A model generated the notes under the pieces. It did not search any database. It saw only the letters and a list, made by a program, of their open reading frames with translations, and had not been told where the DNA came from. 64,000 nt of DNA from Filosporella fistucella. Taxonomy: Eukaryota > Ascomycota > Leotiomycetes > Helotiales. The position numbers were made by a program, and so were the translations under genes. Shown here one piece after another: positions 1 through 10,845 of the stretch. Every line of letters starts with the position of its first letter. The first letter of the stretch is position 1. The stretch lies in the NCBI GenBank assembly GCA_030077755.1, contig JAQJZZ010000021.1, positions 124,001 through 188,000 on the forward strand. Reading direction: 5' to 3'.

Positions 1-273
1 TCTTCAAGATCAAGGAGAACAACGTTAGTGGTTCAGGTTCGAGTCTTAGCCCAAGTAAAGAACCGTTTTGAATACGTGAAAATCAGAGAAATGGCTTTGT
101 TTCCTAAAGAAGCATACCCAATGTACCCGCGCAGAAGAGACTGCAGTACTGCCCCATAAACACCAATGCCCCATGATTGTAATGCCAGATTTACGCCATC
201 AATGCAACCAATTCAACCATATCCACTCCACTGAGGGCGATTTAACCACATGAGAAGATATCCACGACATGAA

Positions 274-2543
274 TCAACCTAAGAAGCTTGCCCCAACACC
301 ACGACGATCCTTCTTCAAGGGAGAAAAGCTTCCAAATCCACTCGCATTGCCGATTCCGCCCTTCATACCACCCTTGGGCCCAGCAGGTCCGCCTTTACCA
401 AGTAACCTGGGGACACCTAGACTGATCTTCGCTGGTCGTTTGGCAGCTTCTCCATCATCCTCATCAAATAGGGTCTTTCCACCACCAATGAGCTTCCTCT
501 TCTTCTTCTTTGGCTCTTCTTCCTCGATACTGGCCATCTTATCCTTGGTGACCTTCGTAATAGGTTTCGGGGGTGCCTTGGTCTTTTCCTGTGCTTGTTC
601 AAGCTCTGGTTCTATGTTCTCGTCGCCTTCCTCTGTAACCATCTCTAACGTGCTGACCGGTCGAGTTTTCTTTGGGGCAGCCCTTTTGTTCTTCACACCA
701 GCCTTTGCTTCTCCGAGAACAGTCTTTGCCTTTGCTGAGGCCTTCTCAGCTACCTTCTTTCTACCTCTAGGTTTGGGAGCGGCCGTAGGTGTTGATGCGA
801 CATCATCTCCTTGCTTTTCGGCTGCCTCTTCTCTCGGCAGATGCTTAGATGCCTGGAGACCTGCATCTTCATGGTTCAATACCTCAGGTTCTGAGTCATC
901 TGCTGGCGTCTCGGGTGCAATACTGATGGTTCGGTTGAGAAACGGGGTGATCGAGAACATGGACTTTTCACCAACCATAGTCTGATCTTTTCTGCCACGT
1001 TGGGTGGGTCGCTTTCTGCGATCAGCAACTCCGTCTGGAGTACCAATGGCGACGTCGGCGCTAATTTCTGTCGCCGTTCTCTTGCGGTTGTTCTTACTTG
1101 CAGCTTCACTCTTGTAACCTGGCGCCTTAACTGCAGCAGCGCGCGCCTCAGCGAGTTCCGCTTGAGACTCTTTGAGTTGCTCCTTGGTAGCTCTGAACTT
1201 GGCCCGGATATCATCAATCTTACTCTCGAGAATAGCCTCCTTAGTTTCGGCTGCCTTGATATCCTTGTCTGCCTCCTTACGAGCTTTCTCTTGCTCTTTC
1301 CTCTCTCGGGCCAAGTCATTCCTCAGATCCTCTAGTTGTGTGTGGTATTCCTCCTCAACGTCCTTCCGAATCTTTTCTCTCTCACGCCTCTCCACTGTTG
1401 TTTCCTTACTCTCCATCGCCTTGAGCTCCTTGTCAGCTTCTCTGCGAGCCTTTTCTCGGTCCATCTTCTCTCTTGCTAGAACGTTTCTCAAATCTTCCAA
1501 TCGGCTTTCGAAATCCTCCGCGACTTCTTTCCGTATTTTCTCCTTCTCGCGTTTGTCAAGGGTTGCTCCCTTGTTTTCTAGGGCATGGAGCTCCCTCTCA
1601 GCATCTTTCTTAGCCTTTTCTTTCTCTCGTTTCTCTCGGGCAAGATCCTTTTGCAAGTCATCTAACTGGCTCTGGTATTCCAGCTCGGCTTCTTTTCGCA
1701 CTTTCTCCTTCTCCCGCTTCTCACGAGCCAAATCTTTCTGCAGATCGTCAACTTGAGTCCGAAGGTCCGCTTCAGCTTCTTTCCGGGCCTTTTCTCTTTC
1801 CTTTTTCTCGCCATTTAGCTCCTTCTGGAGACTTTCGACCTGATTTTGCAGCTCGGCCTCTCTCTCGTTGATCTTGTTCTTTTGTGCGGCACGCTTCGAA
1901 GCAGCTCTCTTTTCTGTCTCGAGCTCCACTTCCAGGGTATTGACTTGACGTTCTAACGTTAATTTTTCGGCGAGCACATTTTGTTGATGCGATACCTGGG
2001 ATCGAAGATGTTCCAGCTCGGGTTTCAATGTCGCCAGCTCACGAGCTAATGAGAGCTTCTCGGTAAGAATTTTCGCAGAATCCGCCGTGACACCATTCAA
2101 AGACGCCAGTTCCGCCTATGCCTTGTTAGATGATACCAACCATTTTTGTGAAGTATTGAATACCTTTAAAGTTGTAAGCTCCTTAGAATAAATTCTCAGC
2201 TCTCCTTCTTGTCGTGATATTGTGTCCTGGGCGTGTGATAAATCTGTACGTAACTGCTCTGCTTCTTGCTCCAATATGTCTACACGATCATCTCCCAGCG
2301 CAAGTTGTTCATGCAAGTCGTCATTCTCGTTTTCCAACATCAAAATTCTTAGCCTTAATCTGCGTGCACCCTCGTCCTTGATGATAATATCAGCATTGCG
2401 TAAAGTATCCTTGTAGGCCATTTCAAGACATTGAGATTTGGTCAAATGCTATATAGCAGGTTAGTAGGTAGAGTCCAGCGGTGATCAGAGTGACTTACGC
2501 TTTCAATGTGTTCAGCATCATTGTACTCTATTGATGAATCCAT
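274..2543 (-). CDS. Long charged coiled-coil protein, function unknown
   Basis: Three exons read cleanly: 2543-2499, 2448-2164 and 2115-274, with introns of 50 and 48 bp, giving 723 residues. The start is the ATG at 2543; both junctions keep one continuous heptad pattern. Residues ~30-190 form a conventional coiled coil. Residues ~190-400 are extremely rich in E, K and R and consist of seven imperfect 26-29 residue units of two alternating kinds, one ending in DLxxDLAREK and one lacking that segment. Such ER/K-rich stretches often form a coiled coil or a single stable alpha helix (general knowledge). The C-terminal third is disordered, with basic patches (KPRGRKK, PKKKKRK) that could be nuclear localisation signals, and ends in a G/K-rich tail. 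I do not recognise the family; a chromosome or spindle-pole role is possible but only a guess. It is divergent from OST3, 286 bp between ATGs. Confidence 0.85.
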
Positions 2544-2829
2544 GTTTGTGATATATTCACTGCTCTGCGGATAATTGAGCAAGGTTCATAAGGTAAACGA
2601 AGTTGATGAAGTTGTGGGAGACGCGATGTTGTTTGTCAATAAATGTCCCTGTTGAGTTTAGCTTGAGACTAAATATCCAGTTTCGCGACCCACAATATCA
2701 TGCCTTGTGGCCTCAGTCATCTACACCGGCAATTACGAAGCTTCAACAGTGTCCTCAAAGCTCCTGGTCATTCAAGCCTCGATTCTGCAAGCTGGCGGAA
2801 CAAATTTGCTTCACATAATTCCAGTTAAG

Positions 2830-3963
2830 ATGCATTTCTTCAAAGGACTGATCGTCTCCTTACTACCTTTTGCTGCCCTTGCAGCAAAAAAGCCAGCTGT
2901 AGATAAGTTTCAGCAATTCCACACGAAGCTGCAGTCCTCGACTCCGTTGAAGCTCGACGATACCATTTACGGCCAATTGACTTCCGCTCCACGAGACTAT
3001 TCTGTCGCAGTCCTCTTAACAGCTCTGGAAGCCAGATTCAACTGCCAACTATGCCGCGAGTTTCAGCCGGAATGGGAATTGCTATCCAAGAGCTGGACTA
3101 AAGGAGACAAGAAGGGGGAATCGCGACTGATTTATGGGACATTGGACTTCGTTGATGGGAAGAACACATTCCAATCTGTCGGTAGACCGTATTTTTACTC
3201 GGAGGCTATGTTCTAACCTTTCCCAGCTCAATCTTCAAACGGCACCAGTCTTGCTCCTCTTCCAACCTACTCTAGGTCCTCATGCGGTTGCAGACAGTAC
3301 CCCACTAAGATTTGATTTTACAAACGGGTATGTGTTTTACTTCTCCTACGCAGTGTTCTTCACTAACGCGACAGACCTCAATCTGCTGAGCAAGCTCATA
3401 CATGGATCGCTCGCCATCTCCCAGACCGGCCACATCCTCAAGTTGTTCGACCAATCAATTGGGTTAGAGGGATAGCTGTCACCACCACTATACTGGCAAC
3501 GGTTACCTTCCTCAGTATTGCCTGGCCTTATGTTCTTCCTGTGATCCAGAACCGCAATGTTTGGGCCGCGATCAGTCTAATTGCTATCCTTCTCTTCACC
3601 AGCGGACATATGTTTAACCACATTCGGAAGGTTCCATATGTCGTTGGTGACGGAAAAGGAGGTGTCAGCTACTTCGCGGGAGGATTTTCCAACCAATATG
3701 GTCTTGAAACGCAGATCGTTGCTGCCATGTGTAAGTCCTTCTTGCAACTCCTCGACTCTCTGCTGACGCGGTCTTTAGACGGACTTCTCTCTTTCGCAAC
3801 TATCTCTCTCGCACTCAAAGTCCCACGCATTGCAGATCCCAAGATGCAGCAAGTTGCTGTTCTTGTCTGGGGTGGTGTTATTTTCGTCATGTATAGCTTC
3901 CTCCTCAGTGTTTTCAGAATCAAGAATGGCGGGTACCCATTCTGGCTGCCACCATTTTCGTAG
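2830..3963 (+). CDS. OST3: Oligosaccharyltransferase subunit Ost3/Ost6
   Basis: Four exons: 2830-3177, 3227-3327, 3375-3730, 3779-3963 (introns 49, 47 and 48 bp), 329 residues, near the usual Ost3 length of ~330-350. An N-terminal signal peptide covers residues 1-18. It is followed by a thioredoxin-like lumenal domain with the redox motif CQLC at residues 72-75, then four C-terminal membrane segments beginning around TTTILATVTFLSIAWPYV. This is the Ost3/Ost6 (human TUSC3/MAGT1) architecture: the subunit forms transient mixed disulfides with nascent glycoproteins in the ER so that the oligosaccharyltransferase can N-glycosylate them. The ATG at 2830 is chosen because it opens the signal peptide. 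The first intron has an unusual donor (GTCGGT), but it restores the expected reading through the domain and has a CTAAC branch site. Confidence 0.93.
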
Positions 3964-6465
3964 ATGTATCTCATCACCGTGGTCGGATGGAGGAAGGGGG
4001 CAAAATGTCGAGTCATAGATGTAAAAAAGGAAAGGGAAAGGATGTAAACTAGACTGGGTGGTCAAATTTCAATCAAAAGTATACCTGAGTTTACCATCCT
4101 GTGTTTGCTGCCACCAAAAAAGACCATATTCAAGTATTCCATATCACAAAAAATTCCTTACATCCATTTTTATGGAGGTGGGCAACAGTTTAGAGGCCCT
4201 TTTAACGTCACAGTACCTACGTTCTACCTTTTTATGTATATCACGCCAAGCATTCGCTACCCCTTTAAGCCTTGGCAAAATGTACAGAAGGTCTAAAGGA
4301 ACCAGCATTTCTTCGCATGCCGCCACCTAGTAGTTCTCGAAAAGTATGTCTCAAAATAGGCATGAGAACGCAACGTGCATGTAGTCTTCTTGGATATTTG
4401 GAGCTTAGCGCCTCTCTCAAAACTGCCTCCACACACGCGAGCCCAGGGATTGATCCTAGCTAGAGCTAGAGTACTCCAGACCTGATAAGTAGATTATCTA
4501 AGTGTTATTTAACACTACGCTTATGATGATTCTATATGTGGTCGAATATCTCCAATTGCCACAAGCACAAGGTGTATTCTCTGGCAGAGCATTCAAGTCA
4601 AGTTCTGAGGAGGGCATAATTAACTTGGGTCAAGAGATTAAATACCAAGCTCGATATAACAAATGAGATATAGATGGCAAGAAAGAAACTAGACCCGGAG
4701 AATACCGATCGAGACATGACGCACTATGTTCACAAGTATAAAGAGCCCCCCCCTCAACGGTAAGTTTATATAGGTATCCCTATCTCGGATATTGGCTAAA
4801 CGTTCTGTTGTTTTGGAAAGACAAATTCTTTAAATCAAACCACTTCCTGAGCAATTTCAAATATCTCCAAAACTTTATTAGGTCACAACATGTCAAGGTA
4901 TTTTGTTGCTGGTTCTCGCTTTTACAGCATAAAAACATTCTACCGTAAATAGTCATGGCCCAGTTCCCGCTCTCCTAAACACTAGCATCTTGTCCGGTCC
5001 CAGTATTACAACCTGATGGGCTAATGAACTCTGCACGAAAGTTTTCCTATAGAACATTCTACCAGGCCATTTAAATTTTTATTCTCTCATGAAACCCACT
5101 CAACTCGTATATTGACCATTAATCACAAAGCTTTCTTAAAATTACAATCACCCATTTATACAATTCAACTCACAAAATGGAGCAACAATTCCCACTTGTC
5201 GGTATACCCGAAGATGAAATGGAAACCTACTCGATTTTAATCGTGCTCGTTCCTTACGACGTAAGAAATCTCATAGATGAGCTGCTGAATCATGTCGGAT
5301 GGTTGGGAATCTTCCTTTTCTGCCGTGCGATGGTGTATATCTACACTAATAGAAGGCTGGACCAAGAGTGAATATAGGTCAATTGGACTCTGTGCCATAG
5401 GACAGGACGATACAATGGCCGTTTCTTATGTCCGCAAGTTTTCGAAGCTGGGAGGTGTGTTCAATTTTTAATCTGTCAAAATAAAGCTGACTTGACTTTG
5501 AAGTTTTTTGAGTTGGTGGGAGTCAAAGATTGGGGTCACATACTGTAGGAAGGTTACAAATCTGACGTGCTCCCTACTCTTGAATTCATAGGTAGTGCGT
5601 AGCTTAATGGTCTAGATTCTTGCTTAGTTGAATGCCACTCTTCCCATATCATCTTTCAGCTGTCTCAGTGAGAGTTGCGATCGCAGTCAATTCTTAGGTA
5701 CTTGACTTTATATTCCCGTTATTCATGTTGATATGAAACTCTCGTCATGGCTGGCGCATTCCAAAGCTTTATATTGACAGCAAAGCTTTTCTAGAACAAT
5801 TTTTAGCTATCCCGAATGCGAGAAATATGCTCGTATCTGTCATTGCCCATCCTCTTCTTATACACATAGAGTCTTTTATGTTAGAACAATGGCAGAAACT
5901 AGCTTGCGAGAAAACAACATGCTATATCCCCGGCTTTGTCCCATTTGAAAAGCAAGAATACCTACGTTCACTGATTGCGTTCCATAGACCGCATCGCAAG
6001 CAGCAACCAGCAGGCACAGAGCTAATTATAGCAACCACCGCTGCTGCCAAATGGCTTGCCTGCCGAAGAGCTAAAATATTGTTGATACGGTAATCTTTTG
6101 CATCCAATAGTCCGCAATACCATAGATAACGAATGATACGATCTACTGACGGGACCTCTGGCCTTGAGAGAATTGCAAAGTCTGACATGACGATCGAAGT
6201 AGCAGCGAGGAGAACTCTCTGGATAGTCAGAGAAACAATTTCATATATAGTATATATACATCCGCTATCGAAGCAGAAATGCATATCAATACAGTTTGCA
6301 CTAGTGTGCTACTGTCATGTCTTTCCCACGGTGTGACAACCCTTCTATCATACATACCTTAATATACATTCCCTCCCACCGCTAATCATCATACACCGAA
6401 TCGAATTTGGATATCATCAAGAAGCACGTCACTTATACCCAACGCCAACCCCAGCATTTTCTCAT
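3964..6465. other. 2.5-kb spacer between OST3 and the PX gene
   Basis: An AT-rich spacer between the end of OST3 and the end of the minus-strand PX gene. Apart from the weak 64-residue reading frame listed separately, I see no long open frame with family resemblance, no tRNA-like cloverleaf and no clear repeat. A 120-residue minus-strand frame around 5922-6284 has no recognisable features and no convincing start context. Confidence 0.5.
5177..5371 (+). CDS. Possible small protein of 64 residues
   Basis: An ATG in an A-rich leader (ACTCACAAAATGG), typical of a fungal start context, opens a 64-codon frame. The product has an acidic N-terminus (GIPEDEMETY) and one hydrophobic stretch around VGWLGIFLFCRAMVYIY that could be a membrane segment. 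No family is recognised. It may also be the first exon of a longer spliced gene, or chance. It stands alone, more than 1 kb from any firm gene. Confidence 0.22.
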   Translation: MEQQFPLVGIPEDEMETYSILIVLVPYDVRNLIDELLNHVGWLGIFLFCRAMVYIYTNRRLDQE

Positions 6466-9400
6466 CTATTGAGTCACTGCCCGCAATCCTTGCAATAACA
6501 GTCCAAACATTAATCCTCGTGCAACCTCTTCGACTTGTAGACAGTCGAAGATCCGTCCCATTGCCTCACTAGTTGCTGCTTGACCCATGACACCATTGAG
6601 AGCAGCTGGAACACCTCGCTCAACGAGCAGTTTCCTTGCCTTGATGCGCAGACGTTCCTTTTCTTCCATCGCCATCTCTGCCGGCCAAGATTTCAATTCT
6701 TCTTCCGTCGGGAGACTGTTTTCGCGAAGCTTACGAAGATGCGATGCGATGCCTGAGTCGGAGGTGTTCGACGCTATAATCGAATCTTGTATCAAAGATT
6801 GTATGGAAGCTAGGGATGGGTTGGCAGGCCGTAAGAGGAACGTTTTCGCAGCTGTGAGGAGGGTACGACGGATGTTCCAAGCAGAAGATAAGGTGTAAAG
6901 CTCGTTAATCACTGCAAACATAAGTTCCACTGCTACCCTGGTCTCTGCTTCTGTGAGAGGCAGATTATCCTTCTTTGGCTTTCGGGATGGCGTAGCTGAT
7001 GGGGCTGCTGCTGCTCTGGAGCCGGACAACGATGGGCGTCCTGGTGATTGTTGAGAAGGTGCCGTGCTAGTTGATGTCCGACTTGTCTGAACGCTGCTCT
7101 CTGCTCTGGAATTCGAAACACCGGAGTTCTCCATGGGCGAAGCATAATCATCAGCAATTTCTCCCGGTGGAGGAGGCAACTTCAAGTCACTCATATTCCC
7201 GTGAATTGGCGATGAGAGTGGAGTGCCTCGGCGCGAAGGTGCCCTGCTCGGATCTCGACTCTGATTTGCACTTCTTCGACCGCTCATAGACGACCTCGCA
7301 GACGTGGAGACTCGTGGCTCCCTCTCACTTTCATCCTCTGCTATCGAATTGTAACTCGGCCTGCGTTCCATAGGTGGCAGTGTCGATGGCTGAGTGCTCA
7401 CAATAGGTCGAAGGCTGTCTTCACTGATCCTGTTTGATCTCGGTGCAATAATGGAATTCATGCTATCCATGCGTGGCAATGTTGACGTTGAAGATCGGCC
7501 TGCAGTGTGCATGCCTGTGGTCGCGCCACCGTTCAGTTGCTTCTTTTGGCCAAGATTGCCGATATTGGTGAAGACACCTGTGATTCCACCACCTATAGCC
7601 TTACCGCCTTCTGCAACACCTTTGGGTGCACTGGCGAGCACGTCTAACATACCCTTTCCCATATTTTCAAATGCTGAAGGGGTAGGCCACCCAAGACCCG
7701 AAAATCCATTTTTTGAATTTCCAGAGCTGCCCATTGACCCCTGATCTTTCTCAAGGAAACGCTTCATTCCCTCACTCTCAGCAAGTTCTTTATACCAACA
7801 AGCGTCGCGTAGGTATCGCTCAAGTTCTCCTCTGAGGGAGGACTTGGTGTGTTCTTTCCACCCAGGAAGGACTTGGTGTTGCTCGGCGAACGCTTTGACG
7901 CCCGATACTTGGGCGATTCTCCGAAGAACTTCATGCAAGGTCTCAAAGTCAGGGTACTTTCGGACAATCATCCATCCCGGATGATCAGATGAAGCAGGTT
8001 CAATTTGAACCAGATAATCGGAGTTGGGCTTCGAGCGTATTCTGCCTTTATCAGCTGCCGTTGAATCATCATGAATTATAATGTTTGCATTGTGCAGTGT
8101 CAAAGAAACAGTTTTCCTTCGGGGTAATGGTGAACCTTCTTGCAGAGCAAGTGGTGTCGACTGTGGAACAAGCTGATCAAAGCTTGTGAAAGCAGGGCCA
8201 CTGTGCGATGATATCGGAGACAGGGAGGCGTTGGTAGATTTTGAGTCTGGACGAATTGGAGAGCCAGATCTCCGCGTTGATTCTGGTGTCTTTGTGCCTG
8301 CCAATGGGTATGCAGGCTGCATTGTATCGATTTGGCTAGAAGTTACGGGCGTCACTGTTCCGTTGGCGGTTCGACTTTTCGAGGGTGACATGGTTGAATC
8401 GTTGCTTGTCAACGTCTTCGTGTTCAAATGTAATGATTCGGCATTTTGTTGTACAGCGGGGACACGAGCTTTTGGCGCTGTGTCGAGAGGCTTGCTCGGG
8501 CTGGCTTTCTTTGCATCATCCTCCGCAATCAACCGCGAAAGTCTCTTCGCTTCCTCCATGGCCTCCTCCATAGCTTCTTCTGCCTTGCTGAGGCGTTTTC
8601 TGTGTCTTTTAGTTTCCTGAGTCTGCTTTTCCAGCTCTGACTTTGGGGTCTTTGCGAGGCTGATGCTCCCCAGGTTACCGTCAAAGTCATTAAACGGATT
8701 ACTGAGTAAATCATTGCCAGTTTCCATACCTGCATCTATTGCTTGACTGAAGTCCGGTTCTCCATCCTCGAGGAGATAAACAATCCATCCGTTGATCCAT
8801 TCTGGTTTCGAGCAACTTTTGAGGGTCATTTCCAGGATCAACCCGCCTAAGACTTCCCGAAGAAATATCCTAGCAGGGTCGCAGTCATATGCCGACTTTT
8901 CCAGAAAATTTTGCAGTATGTCCTCCGCGATCATCTTAAACTTTTTAGTTTGCTGGCGCTCGTTCAGGACATTTGCCAGGTTCGATTCGGGATTCGATGA
9001 TAGATAGGTGTAGACAGCCTCTGCTGGCGGTACGTTGGTGCCTTGCGCTGCAGTAATTGCACTCGACAACTCATTGAGAAACACAATTACAATTGAAGAA
9101 GAGTTGGTGAGAAAATCGAGAAACGTATCTGCAGGCCTTTTTCTCGAAAGATGCTGCGATATCGACAAGAGGAATTTTGTGAGCGTTTGACGGGATGCTG
9201 CCGGAAATGATTGGTCTTTTGGAAGAATTGGCAGATACCACCACTTCACATAGTCTCGAATCACAGCGTCCACCAACTCATTGAGAGCAACTGCAGTTTC
9301 TGGTTGGAAATCTTCGAAGCTGTTTCCTGTGATATGTTCGTCCTCTTCATCCTCGATGCCCGTGTTCTTTGCCTGTCCAACCCTTAGATCCAGGAGTCTT

Positions 9401-9735
9401 TTCACAATGTCGAGGCTTTTCTCTCGTCTGACATCCTCGACTGATCCGTTTCCCGGACTCTGATTCTCCCATGTTGCGTGAAGGACTACTCCTCCCACCG
9501 CTCCAATTAAAACCAGCCCGACTCTACCCAGGACCAAGTAAGTACATGCTGCCAATCCGACAGCAATTCCGCCGATTGTCTCCGGTGAAGCTGTTGATAA
9601 GAATCGCAATGCGCGAGTCGTCAGGTCTTCGTCATGTACCGTGGGACTGGTAGGCTGGGGTTTGGATGGTGGCATATTCTCGGCCTGGCCCGCAACGGCC
9701 TCGTTATGCTTCGTGTCTTCAGCTGCTCCATTCAT
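6466..9735 (-). CDS. PXA-PX-Nexin_C sorting nexin (Mdm1/SNX13-like, no RGS)
   Basis: A single-exon gene of 1,089 residues. The first in-frame ATG is at 9735; the open frame extends a few codons upstream without an ATG. Residues ~45-80 hold two close hydrophobic stretches that could anchor it in the ER membrane. A PXA domain follows at ~115-330, a charged coiled coil at ~365-410, a long Ser/Pro-rich linker, a PX phosphoinositide-binding domain at ~540-665 (RKYPDFETLHEVLRRIA, with VLPGWK after it) and a Nexin_C domain at ~920-1,085. Proteins with TM-PXA-PX-Nexin_C order (Mdm1, SNX13/14/19/25) tether the ER to vacuole, endosome or lipid droplet. I see no RGS domain between PXA and PX, so this is the RGS-lacking fungal type rather than a full SNX-RGS protein. 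It is divergent from SUB1. Confidence 0.9.
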   Translation of the reverse strand: MNGAAEDTKHNEAVAGQAENMPPSKPQPTSPTVHDEDLTTRALRFLSTASPETIGGIAVGLAACTYLVLGRVGLVLIGAVGGVVLHATWENQSPGNGSVEDVRREKSLDIVKRLLDLRVGQAKNTGIEDEEDEHITGNSFEDFQPETAVALNELVDAVIRDYVKWWYLPILPKDQSFPAASRQTLTKFLLSISQHLSRKRPADTFLDFLTNSSSIVIVFLNELSSAITAAQGTNVPPAEAVYTYLSSNPESNLANVLNERQQTKKFKMIAEDILQNFLEKSAYDCDPARIFLREVLGGLILEMTLKSCSKPEWINGWIVYLLEDGEPDFSQAIDAGMETGNDLLSNPFNDFDGNLGSISLAKTPKSELEKQTQETKRHRKRLSKAEEAMEEAMEEAKRLSRLIAEDDAKKASPSKPLDTAPKARVPAVQQNAESLHLNTKTLTSNDSTMSPSKSRTANGTVTPVTSSQIDTMQPAYPLAGTKTPESTRRSGSPIRPDSKSTNASLSPISSHSGPAFTSFDQLVPQSTPLALQEGSPLPRRKTVSLTLHNANIIIHDDSTAADKGRIRSKPNSDYLVQIEPASSDHPGWMIVRKYPDFETLHEVLRRIAQVSGVKAFAEQHQVLPGWKEHTKSSLRGELERYLRDACWYKELAESEGMKRFLEKDQGSMGSSGNSKNGFSGLGWPTPSAFENMGKGMLDVLASAPKGVAEGGKAIGGGITGVFTNIGNLGQKKQLNGGATTGMHTAGRSSTSTLPRMDSMNSIIAPRSNRISEDSLRPIVSTQPSTLPPMERRPSYNSIAEDESEREPRVSTSARSSMSGRRSANQSRDPSRAPSRRGTPLSSPIHGNMSDLKLPPPPGEIADDYASPMENSGVSNSRAESSVQTSRTSTSTAPSQQSPGRPSLSGSRAAAAPSATPSRKPKKDNLPLTEAETRVAVELMFAVINELYTLSSAWNIRRTLLTAAKTFLLRPANPSLASIQSLIQDSIIASNTSDSGIASHLRKLRENSLPTEEELKSWPAEMAMEEKERLRIKARKLLVERGVPAALNGVMGQAATSEAMGRIFDCLQVEEVARGLMFGLLLQGLRAVTQ

Positions 9736-10268
9736 TGCGCTCGTGTCTGCCGTTGGCACATGCTTCGGGGATGGGGTAGATTGTGGAGGGATTCTTTATC
9801 GTGAAGAGAGTCTTTGTTGTAGCGACATTGAATAGAACGGATTATGAGTAGGTAGGTAGGATACAATCAATTGCAGTATGAACGAAAATACGCACAACGG
9901 AACCTGAATGCGCAACTTGTCTTTCTCGATATGTTTTGTGAAACGGGTTGTCACTACGGTTTGTCCATGTACTGTGCAGCCCTGAAGAAGATGCCCCTAT
10001 TAAAAATAGATCAGCCATCAGTAAATTGATACCTCTTGTGGATAAGCTTTGAGACCCCTGTCAACGATTCCCGTCGCGTTTGACCGCGTCTCCCAGCACT
10101 TTGAGTAACTCATACAGTCTGCCGGCAACGAACAATCTTCCAGAGGATCACTTCTCCGTTTTTTCGTGCTCGATCAGCCCAGCCACATTTCATTGTTGAA
10201 AATCTTCTTCCACCTCTAGACACATAGTTCGCCTCACTTGAACACTATCTCATCCGCACAGCATCGAA
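9736..10268. promoter_or_regulatory. Divergent promoter region, PX gene / SUB1
   Basis: 533 bp between the two start codons, which must hold both promoters. There are pyrimidine-rich stretches just before the SUB1 ATG, common in fungal promoters. I see no element that I can assign to a named factor. Confidence 0.45.
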
Positions 10269-10845
10269 ATGGCGAGAGGCAAACGGGGTCACGATGAGGT
10301 AGAAACGTACGAAGAAGATGACTTTGTGGAGAATGATGATGGCGGTGCCGCACCAAAGAAGAAGAGCAAGAAAGTCGTATCCAGCAGCAAGAGTGAATCC
10401 AAGACTGAAAGCAAGTCCTGGGAGGTTCGTCTATATGCGCAAATGTAGCTGTCACGAATACTGAATCACGCCAGCTCTCCTCGGGTCGACAGCCTCGCAA
10501 GGTAGAAGTCACAGAGTTCAAGAATGCGAAGCTCATCAGCATTCGTGAATTCTATGAGAAGGATGGGGAGTATCTTCCAGGCAAGAAAGTATGTCGTTCG
10601 TAGACTGCCGTCGCATCCCTCCTAACGCTCGACAGGGAATATCACTCAATGTCGATCAATACAAAGCTTTACTCAAAGCCATACCTGGAATTAATGCCAC
10701 CTTGAAGGAAGCCGGTGTCGATGTCGGAGAGACTTCTGAGATGGATATTGAGTCTGACCACTCTTCGAAACCACAAAAGCGAGTCAGGGCAAAGAAGGAA
10801 ACGAAGGCAAACATTGAGGCCACATCCGACGAGGGAGAAGATTAA
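10269..10845 (+). CDS. SUB1: RNA polymerase II coactivator p15 (PC4) / Sub1
   Basis: Three exons: 10269-10424, 10475-10588 and 10636-10845 (introns 50 and 47 bp), 159 residues. The N-terminus is a Lys/Ser/Asp-rich tail (PKKKSKK, SSSKSESK). The PC4 single-strand-DNA-binding fold spans residues ~55-115, with the family signatures VEVTEFKNAKLISIREFYEKDG and PGKKGISLNVDQY, the second spanning the second intron. The C-terminus is acidic with KKETK. Sub1/PC4 binds melted promoter DNA, aids RNA polymerase II and III initiation, and is linked to mRNA 3'-end processing and genome stability in yeast. The phases (0/0) and the uninterrupted domain make this model firm. Confidence 0.93.

Noticed and set aside
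269..985. 238-residue plus-strand open frame
   Set aside because: It lies antisense to the well-supported coiled-coil exon and is Ser/Phe-rich as expected of the reverse of Glu/Lys codons.
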